The notes under the pieces: model-generated | The model's input: the letters and a program-made list of their open reading frames with translations, nothing else | Databases searched by the model: none | Told to the model about the DNA's origin: nothing | Shown: positions 11,493 to 21,540 of the stretch, piece by piece | Numbering within the stretch: position 1 is the stretch's first letter | Layout: each line of letters begins with the position of its first letter | From: Prostheceraeus crozeri | Taxonomy: Eukaryota > Platyhelminthes > Polycladida > Euryleptidae | Assembly (NCBI GenBank): GCA_907163375.1 | Contig: CAJQUW010006870.1 | Location: forward strand, 1 to 64,000 | DNA length: 64,000 nucleotides | Direction: 5' to 3' | Program-made: the position numbers and the translations under genes

Positions 11493-12310
11493 CTATTGCG
11501 TCAAGCAGCGTGTGATGTACTTTAATTTCTTTTCTATTAACTTGCATTTCTGCTGATTAATCTTCAATGCCGTTTTAAGAGCATTTAACTTAACTTTAAG
11601 AACATCTAATTGTCTTTTAACAGCATCTAACTGTTCTTTATTTTCTTTAGAGTTTTCTTGTAAATTTTTCTTTAATTCATTTTCTAAATTGATTTTAAGA
11701 GTTTTCATTTTATCAACTTTTTGATTAAGTGAGTTTACTTCATTTATTATTCTATTCATCTTTTTCATTTGTTGAGTAATTTTAGAACTTAATTCATCAA
11801 CACTTTTTTGGAATGTAGTTTGTAACTGCTTTAAATTTTTTTAATTCTTTCAGGTAGATTTTCTATTTCATCTTCTAATTGTTCTTTTAACATTTTTATC
11901 TTATGTTTATTTTTAATTACAGCAGATTTTAAATTTAAAGAAAGTAATATTAAAATTTTTGATTGTTCTGAAATCTTTTTAAAAAGTTTTGCTATATCTG
12001 CTTCTAGCTCTCTATCCTTTTTATCAAGTTTTAATAATTTTTCGTTTAATGATTTGTCATTAAGTTTAAGCAACTTTAATTCGTTCATCAGTGGAACCAA
12101 AACATCGTTTATATATTTTTCTTTTAAGTCATTGATTTGTGTATCAACATATTGTTTATTTGTTAACTCTGTATTTTGTTGCGGAAGAATAGAAAGATGC
12201 AATGGACCAGATAAAACGTCTCCAGTTTTCATGATATAATTTTCTATTTCTATTTCCGATTCACGATTATTCGGGATATATGCACCTCCACCAACATTTG
12301 GTAACATCAT
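11493..12310 (-). pseudogene. fibre-like coiled-coil protein with phage-tail-type N-terminus, frameshifted
   Basis: ATG at 12310. Residues about 28-60 read like a phage tail-fibre collar segment: M-K-T-G-D-V-L-S-G-P-L, a Pro residue, then TNKQYVD. A long heptad-rich coiled coil follows to the C-terminus, as in a trimeric fibre stalk. The frame breaks near 11840 in an A7 run and continues in another frame from about 11835 to 11493, still with heptads. One gene of about 270 codons is likely, and the break may be decay or a homopolymer error. In the virion it would be the attachment fibre, by analogy with adenovirus-like layouts. No receptor-binding head domain is visible. Confidence 0.55.
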
Positions 12311-12442
12311 TTTTTAACAATAAAAAAATAAAATTTTTTCTAATAAAAATAAAAAAATAAAATTTTTTATATAATGAGAAAAAAAATAAATTTTTTTCTA
12401 ATAAACTAAAAAAATAAAATTTTTTCTAATAAAAATAAAAAA
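12311..12442. promoter_or_regulatory. divergent intergenic hub with AT tandem repeats
   Basis: A 132-bp gap separates the divergent fibre-like and plus-strand genes. It is almost pure A/T, with about four copies of a unit close to 'aataaaaaaataaaatttttt'. Position suggests a shared bidirectional promoter, or an AT-rich origin-like region. No consensus box stands out because the whole region is TATA-like. Confidence 0.4.
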
Positions 12443-13140
12443 ATGGAATATCCAAATTTAAAAAAATCATATTCGCCCGTTTCATCCTGTTCTTCTTATT
12501 CGACGAGATCAACGGGATTTGAAAATAAATGTTTTGATAATAATAATAATAATCCATGTATAGATGTAAATCTTTTGTTTGAATTACAAGCCGAAATATT
12601 TAGAGAACAGACTAAAGGTTTACCTTCTATAGAAACTAACTATTGTTTATTTCCGGGGGACCCATTTATTAAATTTATGGATATTGTTAGTAAATATAAT
12701 GATGTTGCGTATGTAGAATTAAATAAAGAAAATATGGTTATTATTGGTCATAATAATGTTTATTGATTCATTAGAGCAGTTTTACCGATTAGTAATACTG
12801 AGTGGATAGAAAATAAAATTATCAATTATATCAATATTAAAGAATTAGTTAAAAAATTAAAATAGTTTTCCAAGGAAAAAATTAGATTATTTGTTGATGA
12901 ACAAAACCAATATAATATTCATATAGAAAGTAAAAAACATAATGAAGAATTATTATGTCAAGTTTATTACAGAGATACAATTTATAAACAAGAAACATTA
13001 GAAATGCCCCAAAGATATGATGATGATACATATATAGGTTTATATTCAAACTTAAATATCAATTTATTAAAATCTTATATAAATGGTTTAGCACAACAAG
13101 AAAAAATTTATATGTGGACAACACCCTATAAAAGTTAAAT
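12443..13140 (+). pseudogene. unknown viral gene interrupted by in-frame stops
   Basis: ATG at 12443. The first 107 codons are open, then TGA at 12764 and TAG at 12862 interrupt a frame that otherwise continues to about 13138. The N-terminus is Ser/Tyr/Asn-rich and the rest is mixed hydrophobic-charged, like a globular protein. I do not recognise the family. Both stops sit where a Trp codon would be plausible, which fits G-to-A decay. It is the first gene of the plus-strand block ending in the polymerase. Confidence 0.35.
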
Positions 13141-13188
13141 TCTGATAAAAATTCTAAAAATAATAGAAGTTTTAAACATCATGAAAAT

Positions 13189-13800
13189 GTGCATTTTAAA
13201 AAATCTTATAATAATAATGATGATGATAATGTAGATGATGATAATGTAGATGATGATTCTGAAACATCTGAAAATGGTGTAAATGGTAAAAAAGATTATA
13301 AAAATATTAGTAATTATAAAAATTTAAGTGAAGAAAAATTTATATCTCAGACTGATGTACATGATATTAATACTACATATAATCAAAATTTATCTAAATT
13401 TCATTTACTTACAATTGAAAATAATAATGATGGAATAGTTGAAGATACTATAAAACAACTATGTGTCGGGTCAACAAAATTTAAATTAGGATTTACATCT
13501 AATCAATTTAAAATTTTATGATCTTTAATAAAAACTAAAAATGAATCAGATTATGGTGGTGTTATTAAATTTTCCAAAAGAGATCAAAGACCAATATTTT
13601 TCTCTATTATATTATTATCAGATAAAAAATGTAATTTAGAGTTAGATATTCCAATAAGAGAATGGTATCCTATCAGGGAATGGCATCCTATACCAAAAGT
13701 GTAATTTATGATGATGATGAAGAATCAATTTATGATGATGATGAAGAATCAATTTATGATGATGAAGAATCAATAGCTAGTGAAAATAAATATAAATTAT
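13189..13800 (+). pseudogene. Asp-rich acidic protein gene, interrupted
   Basis: The frame opens with an Asn/Asp-rich tract (repeated N-V-D-D-D) for about 25 codons. It continues through a TGA at 13519 and, after a frame change near 13695, into three tandem copies of a 24-27 bp unit coding Y-D-D-D-E-E-S-I. The middle (13520-13690) looks like a folded domain, but no family is recognised. The gene is the second in the plus block. The acidic repeats suggest replication slippage. Confidence 0.35.
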
Positions 13801-13922
13801 CTTTTGATAAAACGTTATATGATAAAACTTAATATGATAAAACTTAATATTATAAAACATTATATGATAAAACTTAATATGATAAAACTTAATATTATAA
13901 AACATTATATGATAAAGAAAAT
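13797..13922 (+). repeat. short tandem repeat of 'atgataaaactta' type
   Basis: About eight imperfect 15-16 bp units ('tatgataaaacttaa', 'tattataaaacatta') follow the acidic-repeat codons. Each unit introduces a TAA in one frame, so the repeat expansion itself ends the upstream reading frame. Confidence 0.65.
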
Positions 13923-14036
13923 TAAATAACTTAGGAACGTGAAATATATAATAATATAAAATAACTCTCAAGACCTTGATATTAGAATGTTTATATCTAA
14001 AATTAAAACACAATTTTTTCTTTAAAAAATAAAAAA

Positions 14037-17000
14037 ATGGAAAATACCAAGTTTTATTGTGTCTTATGTAAAAAAAAGTTGCAAACAAAAAGAAGTTATC
14101 AATCTCATTTAAATAGTAAATTGCATTTACAAAAGTAGATCGAGTTGATGAAGGAAATATATTAAAATTAAATAGTTATAAAAACTATCTAGAAACATTG
14201 CCTACTGATATAAAAGTTAAAAAAATGTTTGATGATTATTCACATTCGGAATATAAAAAAGTTTTTAATAGTGAAGATGAGACCATACAAACCGAAAGTT
14301 CTAGGGCATGGCCCGTACCAGATGGAAGATATTTATTTAGCGATACTGATGAATTTAACGAAATAGATGAATTAAACGAAATTAAAAAAACAGATGAATC
14401 TGTGCACGGGACATCGGAGATGTCTTCCAGGGCTTCGCCATTAACAGATATATAATATTTATTTAATGAATCTGTTGAACATAATGAAACCGATGAAACT
14501 TTTTATAATGTATTAACAAACTTTTTCAAAGTATTTAAGAAATCTTTCAAATGTTATATGAATGTAGAAGTACTTTATACAAAAAATGGACCTGATGGAA
14601 TTCCTGAAGTAATAATACAAGGACATTTTACAAATTCACAAGAAATTCATAATGTAAATGATATACAACCCACATTTGAATCGATGATACTTAAATTAGA
14701 AAATTTTATAATTGAAGCCCAGTTACGTGAATCTGGTTGGAGATTTGTTAAAATACTATCTAAGAAAATAGTAATTGATAAATATAAAAATAATACTGGT
14801 GGTAGTTATATTCCTTTACCTTTCAGTTCACCACAAATAATCAACATAAAAAATGAAGATGATTATTGTTTTCTGTGGAGTATTATAGCACATTTACATC
14901 CTACAGAATATCATAAAGAAAGACTAAGTCATTATAATAAAGAAGAATACATAAATGAATTTGATCTTTCGGATGGTTTAGATGAATTTCCATATGATTA
15001 TAATAGGTTAAAAAAAATTCATAAAAAGAATAAAAATTTAATAGAAGTAAACGTTTTTGAATTAAATGTGAATTATGTTTCTATTGGTAAAATTACTCCA
15101 CTTTACTCAGATTCAAAAAAATTTTATTTGAATAATAAAAATTTATGTCAATCAGAAATAGTATATAATGATAGAGGAAATTACATGCATCATAATATTT
15201 TTTACCAAGGAAATATAATATGTACTGAAAAATTTCAAATTGTTAAAACACTATCACCAATAATGATTAATCATAATAATTATAAAGGACGTAATTATAA
15301 TTATGATTATGATTCCGATTATTTATCTTTATCTTTAGAATATCAACAAAAATTACAAAATTTAAATGAAATTTTACAAAAATGTAAAACAGATTATCAA
15401 CAACAAACAAAAATATTAGTACAAGAATATGGCCATAAATATCAAAATAAGATAGAAACGATTCAAAAATTAAATGAAGAAAATAATGAAGACAATAAAG
15501 AATTAAATAATGAAGAAAATAAAGACAATAAAAAATTAAATGAATGATTAAAAAAATGTCAACAACAATATAAAGAACAATATGATAAAGAATATATTTA
15601 TCAGTTACAAATATCAAATCAAAATTATCAACACACTGAAAAAGATTTACAAAGACAAATTGATGAAACACATGAAATATATAAAGATAAATTTGAAAAA
15701 TTAAAACAAACAAAGCAACCAGCACAAGCGAATATTTTATATTATCAGGGTCATTTTATATTGTGTAAAGATGTTTCTATATTTACAAAAACTTCAGATA
15801 ATACAAACTTTCCTTGTCTTCAATGTATGACAAGTTTTAGAACTTTAGAAGAAATGAATAGACATTTGGAGAATTCGTTTTTCACAATTGCTTGAAACAA
15901 ATATACCAATGCTTCCATTAACGGATGAAGAAAAAATTAATTTTGTTAATGAAACAAATTGTTATTACTGTGGAAAAGAATTTACAAAAAATTATAAAAA
16001 TGGCAAAGGTAGATATCTTGATAAGCGAAGCGGCGGCTCTGCCTACAAAGTAAAAGATCATGATCATCTAAATGGATTATATAGAGGTGCAGCACATAAT
16101 TCTTGTAATCTTAATGCTAATAAATTTAAATATAACTTTGTTCCTCTATATTTCTATAATGGTTCTAAATATGATTTCCATTTAATAATGAAAGATTTAT
16201 TTTCATCTGAAAAATTACAACAACAGCAAATAAATGTACTATGTAAAACAGAAGAAGAATATTTTTCAATGCAATTAGGTTGTATTAGAATTTTAGATGC
16301 ATTTAGATTTTTTACTCCTTATTCATTAGATGTTATGGGAAAAACCTTGAAATCTGAACAATGTAAAATATTAAATAAATATGATTTAAAACCTTTAAAA
16401 GGCATATTTCCGTATGAGTACATAACTGGAGATAAAACCTGTGGTTCACAGTCGAAGACTGATTTTAATTCTGTGAATAAAATTATGGAAGAAAAACAAC
16501 TTCCTCCAATCAATAAATTTAAATCAACATTAAAACAATCACAATTATCTGAAGAAGACTATGCAGAAGCTGAAAAAAATTGGAGAGAGTTAAATTGTAA
16601 AACAATGTATGATTATACAATGAAATATCTACAGATAGATGTATTAATACTAGCTGATCTTTTTGAAAACTTTCGTGATATGTGTTTAGAATATTACGGA
16701 ATAGATCCATGTTATTGTTATTCTACACCAGGTTTAACATGGTTAGCAGGATTAAAGCATACAAATGCTTACAATATTACAATACAATTACAATATTTAG
16801 ATCATGGAATGATTCTCACAAAAATTAACCGGAAACTAGTGTATAGAAAATCTAGGTGGTTAAAAGATTATATAGAGTTCAATATTGAAAAACGTAAAAT
16901 AGCTAAAAGAAATAAAGATGATTTTGGAAACGTGTTCTTCAAATTAATGAATAATGCATTTTATGGTAAGACTTTAGAAAATGTGCGTAATAGACAAAAT

Positions 17001-17669
17001 ATTGAAATAGTTTATGATAAAGATAGATTTCAAAATTTAACAAGGAAACCTACATATAAAAGAACTACTAGATTTAGTGATGAACTATGTGCTGTACATT
17101 TACGTCGAATCAGCGTAAAACATGATAAGTTTAATTTCATTGGTTTCACTATATTAGAATTAGCTAAACTATTTATGTATAGATTTATATATGATTATTT
17201 AGCACCTGCTTATGGCAAAAACTATAAATTACACTTTACAAATACCGATTCTGTTTTCTTAGAATTAACAATACCGTATAATTCTTCACTTGATGAAGAA
17301 ATTAATAAAATAAAAGATATCATCCATCCTTCTGATTTATGTAAAGTAAAAGATGAATTAGAAGGAAATGAAGATTTCATAACAGAAGCTATATTTTTAA
17401 AATCTAAATGTTACTGTTATAACAAAACTAATAATATTAAAACACATAAAACATTAAAAGGAATTTCAAAGGCATCAGTGGCTAATCAAATAACATTTCA
17501 AGATTATAAAAATGTATTATTTAATAATGAAATAAAAACAGCATGTAATTATAGACTTAATTCAAAGAAACATAAAATGTATTTAAAAGAGGAACATAAA
17601 TTAGCATTAGATCCATTTGATGATAAAAGAAAAATTTTACCTGACGGAATAACTACTTCACCTTTTTAA
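14037..17669 (+). pseudogene. protein-primed DNA polymerase B, multiply disrupted
   Basis: A type B polymerase of the Polinton/adintovirus group, which copies a linear genome from a protein primer. It starts with a C2H2 finger (C-V-L-C, then H and H, about 14055-14130). An N-terminal domain with SGWRF and a Tyr/Asn-rich segment spans 14558-15547. A coiled coil and a zinc finger (FPCLQC) follow to 15890, then a C-Y-Y-C/DHDH/HNSCN zinc module (15960-16120). The 3'-5' exonuclease-like domain comes next, then polymerase motif B (KLMNNAFYGKT, near 16945) and motif C (TNTDSVF, near 17240). Damage: frameshift near 14132, TAA at 14452, TGA at 15545, frameshift near 15880 in a T5 run, and a large in-frame loss between about 16760 and 16790 that removes motif A. 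The product could not polymerise. Confidence 0.85.
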
Positions 17670-17684
17670 AGTTCATTTATTATT

Positions 17685-17809
17685 ATTTAATTCAGTCTAG
17701 AAAAAATTTTTTTATTATTTAAATCAGTCTAGAAAAAAATTTTTTAATATTTAAATCAGTCTAGAATAAAAATCTTATTATTTATTGCTCAGTATAAAAA
17801 TTTTATTAT
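17685..17809. repeat. tandem repeats in the convergent gap after the polymerase
   Basis: Three copies of a ~42-bp unit ('attatttaaatcagtctagaaaaa') are followed by two copies of a ~33-bp unit ending 'tattgctcag'. The gap separates the 3' ends of the polymerase and ATPase genes, so the AATAAA-like sequences it holds may serve as shared poly(A) sites. Confidence 0.6.
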
Positions 17810-18579
17810 TTATTGCTCAGTAAACAAATCTTCTATAACTCTTTCATGAATTTTTTTATCAATATTAATTGTAATGAAGCCATAATCTTTTGACCAAGCA
17901 TTGTTACACGATTGTTTAAATTCATCTTTATTTCTTACACATAAATCTCTTAACAAATCACTTAAGTTTCTTACATTTATTTCAAATAGTATAAATATAT
18001 TTGCATTCTTTCTAATAACACTTCCGTCTAATGAATACATACTTTGTGTTAAATAAAAAACACTACAGTTATTATGTCTACCTCTTGTGAAATAATTTCT
18101 CTGAACTGACTGATTTCTGTCATTAACACAACCATCAAAAATTACACAATGTTTCATTGTTTTATCTAGTTTACTAGGATCTTGCATATTACCACTATCA
18201 TCTATTAATTGTATCTTTATATGCTTATTTTTATTGGATTCTACTAACTGACTATTTTCTGCTGCTTCTTCACACCACGAACTTATTTCTTCTTCATTTT
18301 CAGATTTTTCGTATTCTTCGAATAGAGAAGCAATTGCTGTTTTTGTAAGATTATTTTCAAATCCATATTTTAAAAATTGATAGACGGGTTGTTCTGCTGT
18401 TGTTGTATAAATTATAAGATTGTTATAATCCAAAAAGTTTGGTGTGGTTAAAATTTTAAATAAGAGATTCGTTTTTCCACAACCTGATCTTCCGCAAATA
18501 ACTGTCAAAACTTTATTAGATAAATTTGGATGATGATTAAATTTGAGTTTTTTTTATTAAATGGAGGTAGTTCACTCAT
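17810..18579 (-). pseudogene. FtsK/HerA-type genome-packaging ATPase, one frameshift
   Basis: Core frame of 232 codons with Walker A G-R-S-G-C-G-K-T at its start, and Walker B H-C-V-I-F-D-G near residue 130. A polar RNxF.RGRH and a T-Q-S-M-Y segment follow, as in the A32-like packaging ATPases of Polinton-like viruses. They pump the genome into the capsid. The natural start is ATG at 18579 (M-S-E-L-P-P-F-N). That N-terminus is joined to the Walker A frame only across a one-base shift in an A8 run near 18550. This could be a homopolymer sequencing error, in which case the gene is intact. It opens the second minus-strand block. Confidence 0.8.
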
Positions 18580-18663
18580 TTTTTAATAAAAAAATTTTAT
18601 TTTTAATTTTTTTATTTTTTGTTTCTAAAGAAGAAGAAGAAAATTAAACTTCTCTAGCTTCGC

Positions 18664-18729
18664 GTGGGAGTTTATACCTCTCGAACGGGAGTTTATACCT
18701 CCCGAACGGGAGTTTATACCTCCCGAACC
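18664..18729. repeat. three tandem 21-bp hairpin repeats
   Basis: The unit GGGAGTTTATACCTCCCGAAC occurs three times, the first with one change. Each unit can fold as CGGGAG / CTCCCG around a 7-nt loop. The array covers the last codons and the 3' flank of the penton-like gene, next to GCTTCGC at 18656. Confidence 0.8.
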
Positions 18730-19445
18730 AAAAGATCTATCATAATCTCTTCACCTCTAAAATTTATTTCTTGTCCTTTTTCATCAGTGATTCTCATGTT
18801 AATGTTGTTGATAGTTTTTCTTGTAATAGGGAAATATATTAATGTTTGTGGAATTACATTTAATCTATAACCAATGGGTACAGTAAAAGCTGGAAAACTG
18901 AATATTAAATTTGACAATTTATCATTTATATATCCTCCTTCAATAATGTCACAATGTACAACAATTGAATTTATTTTAGTTATTTTTGGAATCTTCTCAC
19001 CTAAATGATAACCTTGACTATAGGTTTGTTTATTAAATCCTAATAGCTTTGACAATGATCTATCATGATTAAAATCAACTTGATGATTTTCGTCTAAAGT
19101 AAGAGAAAATTTATTGACTGCCGGTTCAACTGCAAAATGTAATTGTTTCTTATCTTTAAATGGTATACCTAAATTTCTCTTAATTTCATTTGATATTGAT
19201 TCAACTTCGTAAGAACCAGGAAGAAAAGTTAGTATTTTCCACGTTTTGCCTTTATCAGTAGAATATCTAAATTGGTCATTCACATCTTTGATAACGTTTT
19301 GAATAGTGTTAAATGTAGAGAAACTAGTCAATGCAATTTGATAATTTTTATTTTGTTCTAAATGTAGAATGGGTTCTAAATTACAAGTGTGTGATGAAGT
19401 AGTTGTTATAATTTTCAACGTCGTACTAAATTTTGATGAACCCAA
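18714..19445 (-). CDS. penton/minor capsid-like protein
   Basis: About 243 codons. The pattern G-S-Y-E near residue 78, S-L-S-K-L-L-G-F near 128, D-I-I-E-G-G-Y-I near 165 and a terminal D-L-L-V-R resembles the conserved single-jelly-roll-type capsid proteins found beside ATPase and polymerase in cnidarian and other adintovirus-like elements. Beta-rich composition supports a capsid role. The frame has no good ATG near its start. An ATG at about 19500 opens another frame (M-C-S-A-D-L-D-K) that reaches the same point, so a one-base shift near 19440 is likely. The assignment as minor capsid or penton is inferred. Confidence 0.55.
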   Translation of the reverse strand: MGSSKFSTTLKIITTTSSHTCNLEPILHLEQNKNYQIALTSFSTFNTIQNVIKDVNDQFRYSTDKGKTWKILTFLPGSYEVESISNEIKRNLGIPFKDKKQLHFAVEPAVNKFSLTLDENHQVDFNHDRSLSKLLGFNKQTYSQGYHLGEKIPKITKINSIVVHCDIIEGGYINDKLSNLIFSFPAFTVPIGYRLNVIPQTLIYFPITRKTINNINMRITDEKGQEINFRGEEIMIDLLVREV

Positions 19446-19575
19446 AATCTCTTAGATTTTCTAAATGATTATTAATTTTGTCTAAATCTGCTGAACACAT
19501 TTTTTAGTTAAAATTTTGAATAAATATCTTTTATAAAAAATTAAAAACAACATATTTCAGCTACGGGCGAAGCCC

Positions 19576-19878
19576 TTAAAGACAACAGAGATGTCCGGTT
19601 ATACTTTTATAATTCTCTTCATTTAGAATCTTCTTTTCTAACAGTCTTTTCAATATAACATGAATTTCATTGAAACTAGAATTATGTCCTTCTTTTATTG
19701 CAGATATTAAAATATTTAATCTATTTAGTAATTCTTGTGGATCATCTGGTAAAAATATGGTTGTTTCTGCTTTCTGTTTTTCAGATAAACCTTTCCCTAC
19801 TTTAACTCCCGTTGATAATAAATTTTCTAATTGTTTATAACGTCTAAGAGATTTTACTGCTTTAACTCTATCTAACAT
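19576..19878 (-). CDS. small conserved element protein, unknown
   Basis: 100 codons from ATG at 19878, intact. The C-terminal half (D-D-P-Q-E-L-L-N-R-L, then E-G-H-N-S and L-L-E-K-K-I-L) matches a helical pattern I associate with an uncharacterised protein of Polinton-like elements. It lies 6 bp downstream of the next gene in the same orientation. A GGGC-GAA-GCCC mini-hairpin (19565-19575) sits just after its stop codon. Function is unknown. Confidence 0.5.
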   Translation of the reverse strand: MLDRVKAVKSLRRYKQLENLLSTGVKVGKGLSEKQKAETTIFLPDDPQELLNRLNILISAIKEGHNSSFNEIHVILKRLLEKKILNEENYKSITGHLCCL

Positions 19879-19884
19879 AGCTTA

Positions 19885-20406
19885 TTATTTTATGAGATCT
19901 TCTACAGCATCATTATTTAAATCTGCTCCTCTTAAAAGATCAACAAAATTTCTATCTAAATTAAAAGGATATTTATCTGGTGAAAAAATTAAACCTCGAA
20001 AAGGTTGTGGAAATATTACTTTTTGTCCGAGATAAAATCTAGGTATTGTTTTTCCATCTATAAATGAAATAGAATGTTCAAATTGCATAGATTTTGGTAA
20101 TTTCTTATTAATGTTTGATTCTAGTAATCCATAGTCATCTAATATAGTTTTGTGCTCTGGATCTGTTATATCAATTTGTTTATCATTATTTGTAAGTTCT
20201 TTTTCAAGAGTTTTAAATGGTTTCATAGTTTTTTCAAAATCAGTTTTTACTTGCTCGGTTTGCTGCATTTTTTCAAACATATCAGATTGAATACCAGCTT
20301 TTATCATTCTATGTTGAAGATGATTTTCTTTCATAATATTTCTTTGTTTTATTAACTATTCTAATTGTTTTATTCTTTTAAAATTATCAGCTCTAATTTT
20401 ATCCAT
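19885..20406 (-). pseudogene. conserved structural-type protein with one stop
   Basis: ATG at 20406, then an in-frame TAG at about 20358, then 149 further codons. The protein is rich in Gln, Lys and Met in its first 60 residues (helical), with a compact C-terminal part (R-F-Y-L-G-Q-K-V-I-F-P-Q-P-F-R-G). The layout recalls the 224-residue protein at 59051-59725 in the other element, though I cannot show homology by eye. If translation restarts at the Met after the stop, most of the protein would still be made. Confidence 0.45.
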
Positions 20407-20527
20407 TTTTAAAATATAATATTTGAATTTTGTGGTAACATTGGAATACAGCAAAAGCATTTTACTGAACAAATTATTTTTTTATTGCTTTGTTGTCTGA
20501 CATCTTTTCGTTTAAAGTTTTCTCGTT

Positions 20528-21223
20528 CTAAGTTTTGTTTAATAAAGTTTTGCTTAAATTTTCGCTCAAAGTTTTTAGCTCTTCTAAAAAATTTTTGTCA
20601 TTTTCTTCATTAGAAATTTTACCATCACAAGAAATTTTTTCATCCTGTTTATTCTTATCATCAACTTTTTCGGACTTTAAATGAAATGATATTTGATTTA
20701 CTTCATTAGCTATTTGATCAATTTTTTCAATCTCATCTAACGTAATAACATTATCATCACATACTCTTTGAAAGTAGTAGTGTAATTTGTCATAGACTTC
20801 TTTAATATGTAAATGCTTAGTTTTTAATGATTTTCGTTTCTTAGTTATTAAAGATTTATCTAACATTGTAACAAGTGAAGTTGCAAAAACACCCATACCT
20901 GTTAAAGCTGTAGCAACTACTGGAATTATTAAAACACCTGAAGATATAACAACTGTTACAGCACCCAAACTTATTGTTAAGAATATGCCAATTCCTTGTG
21001 TTACATTCTTAACTTTGGTCCATCTCTTTCTTAATTTTTTATAATGCTCTAATCTTAATAATAATTGAGATTCCTTATCTTTCATATACCTAACTCTATC
21101 TTTGTGTTTTTCTTTGTTCATTTTTTCAATGTTAATCTTTTCAATGTCCATTAAAGTAGAACTACGTTCATATGATAACGAAGGATATAGTCTTGCGGTT
21201 TCATCCACTTTTGTTTCTTCCAT
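20528..21223 (-). CDS. membrane protein with central hydrophobic domain
   Basis: 231 codons, ATG at 21223, intact. The first 80 residues are charged and helical. Two hydrophobic stretches span about 80-130 (G-I-F-L-T-I-S-L-G-A, then A-L-T-G-M-G-V-F-A-T). A Lys-rich helical region, D-E-I-E-K-I and an acidic tail follow. This resembles a recurrent uncharacterised membrane protein of adintovirus-like elements that has a pore-former-like hydrophobic hairpin. Function is not established. A virion or lysis role would fit its place among structural genes. Confidence 0.5.
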   Translation of the reverse strand: MEETKVDETARLYPSLSYERSSTLMDIEKINIEKMNKEKHKDRVRYMKDKESQLLLRLEHYKKLRKRWTKVKNVTQGIGIFLTISLGAVTVVISSGVLIIPVVATALTGMGVFATSLVTMLDKSLITKKRKSLKTKHLHIKEVYDKLHYYFQRVCDDNVITLDEIEKIDQIANEVNQISFHLKSEKVDDKNKQDEKISCDGKISNEENDKNFLEELKTLSENLSKTLLNKT

Positions 21224-21323
21224 TTTTAAAGAAATATTTTGAATAAATATTTTGAATAAATATTTCGAATTTCGATTTAAATAGAATTTCGTAGTTGTTT
21301 GTCTACCGTATATTTTCTAAGAA

Positions 21324-21385
21324 CTCATTTACGTTGCTCATTTTTATAGAAGACAAAATGCTTCTATTATATTCCCGTAAATGAG
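21324..21385. repeat. nested inverted repeat upstream of the membrane-protein gene
   Basis: CTCATTTACG at 21324-21333 pairs with CGTAAATGAG at 21376-21385. Inside it, ATAGAAG (21346-21352) pairs with CTTCTAT (21361-21367). The structure lies in the 317-bp gap between two minus-strand genes and could be a transcriptional or replication signal. Confidence 0.6.
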
Positions 21386-21540
21386 AAATTAAAAACAACA
21401 CATGGATATTTCAATTTACTTTGCATACATTAAAATACATGTAAATTTGTCCACGTGTGGACACGTTTTAATTGGCTGAGAGAAAAATGACGTCATACAA
21501 CAACATAATGAAAATGATTGATAACAGAAGGGTTGAATAA

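Noticed and set aside
12443-15547. Alternative genetic code with TGA as Trp in the provirus
   Set aside because: TGG is used freely for Trp in the same genes and TAG/TAA stops also occur, so decay is simpler.
14200-15725. Long minus-strand frame at 15267-15725 rich in Phe, Ile, Leu and Tyr
   Set aside because: A shadow of the Lys/Asn/Gln-rich polymerase N-terminal coding strand, with no motif of its own.
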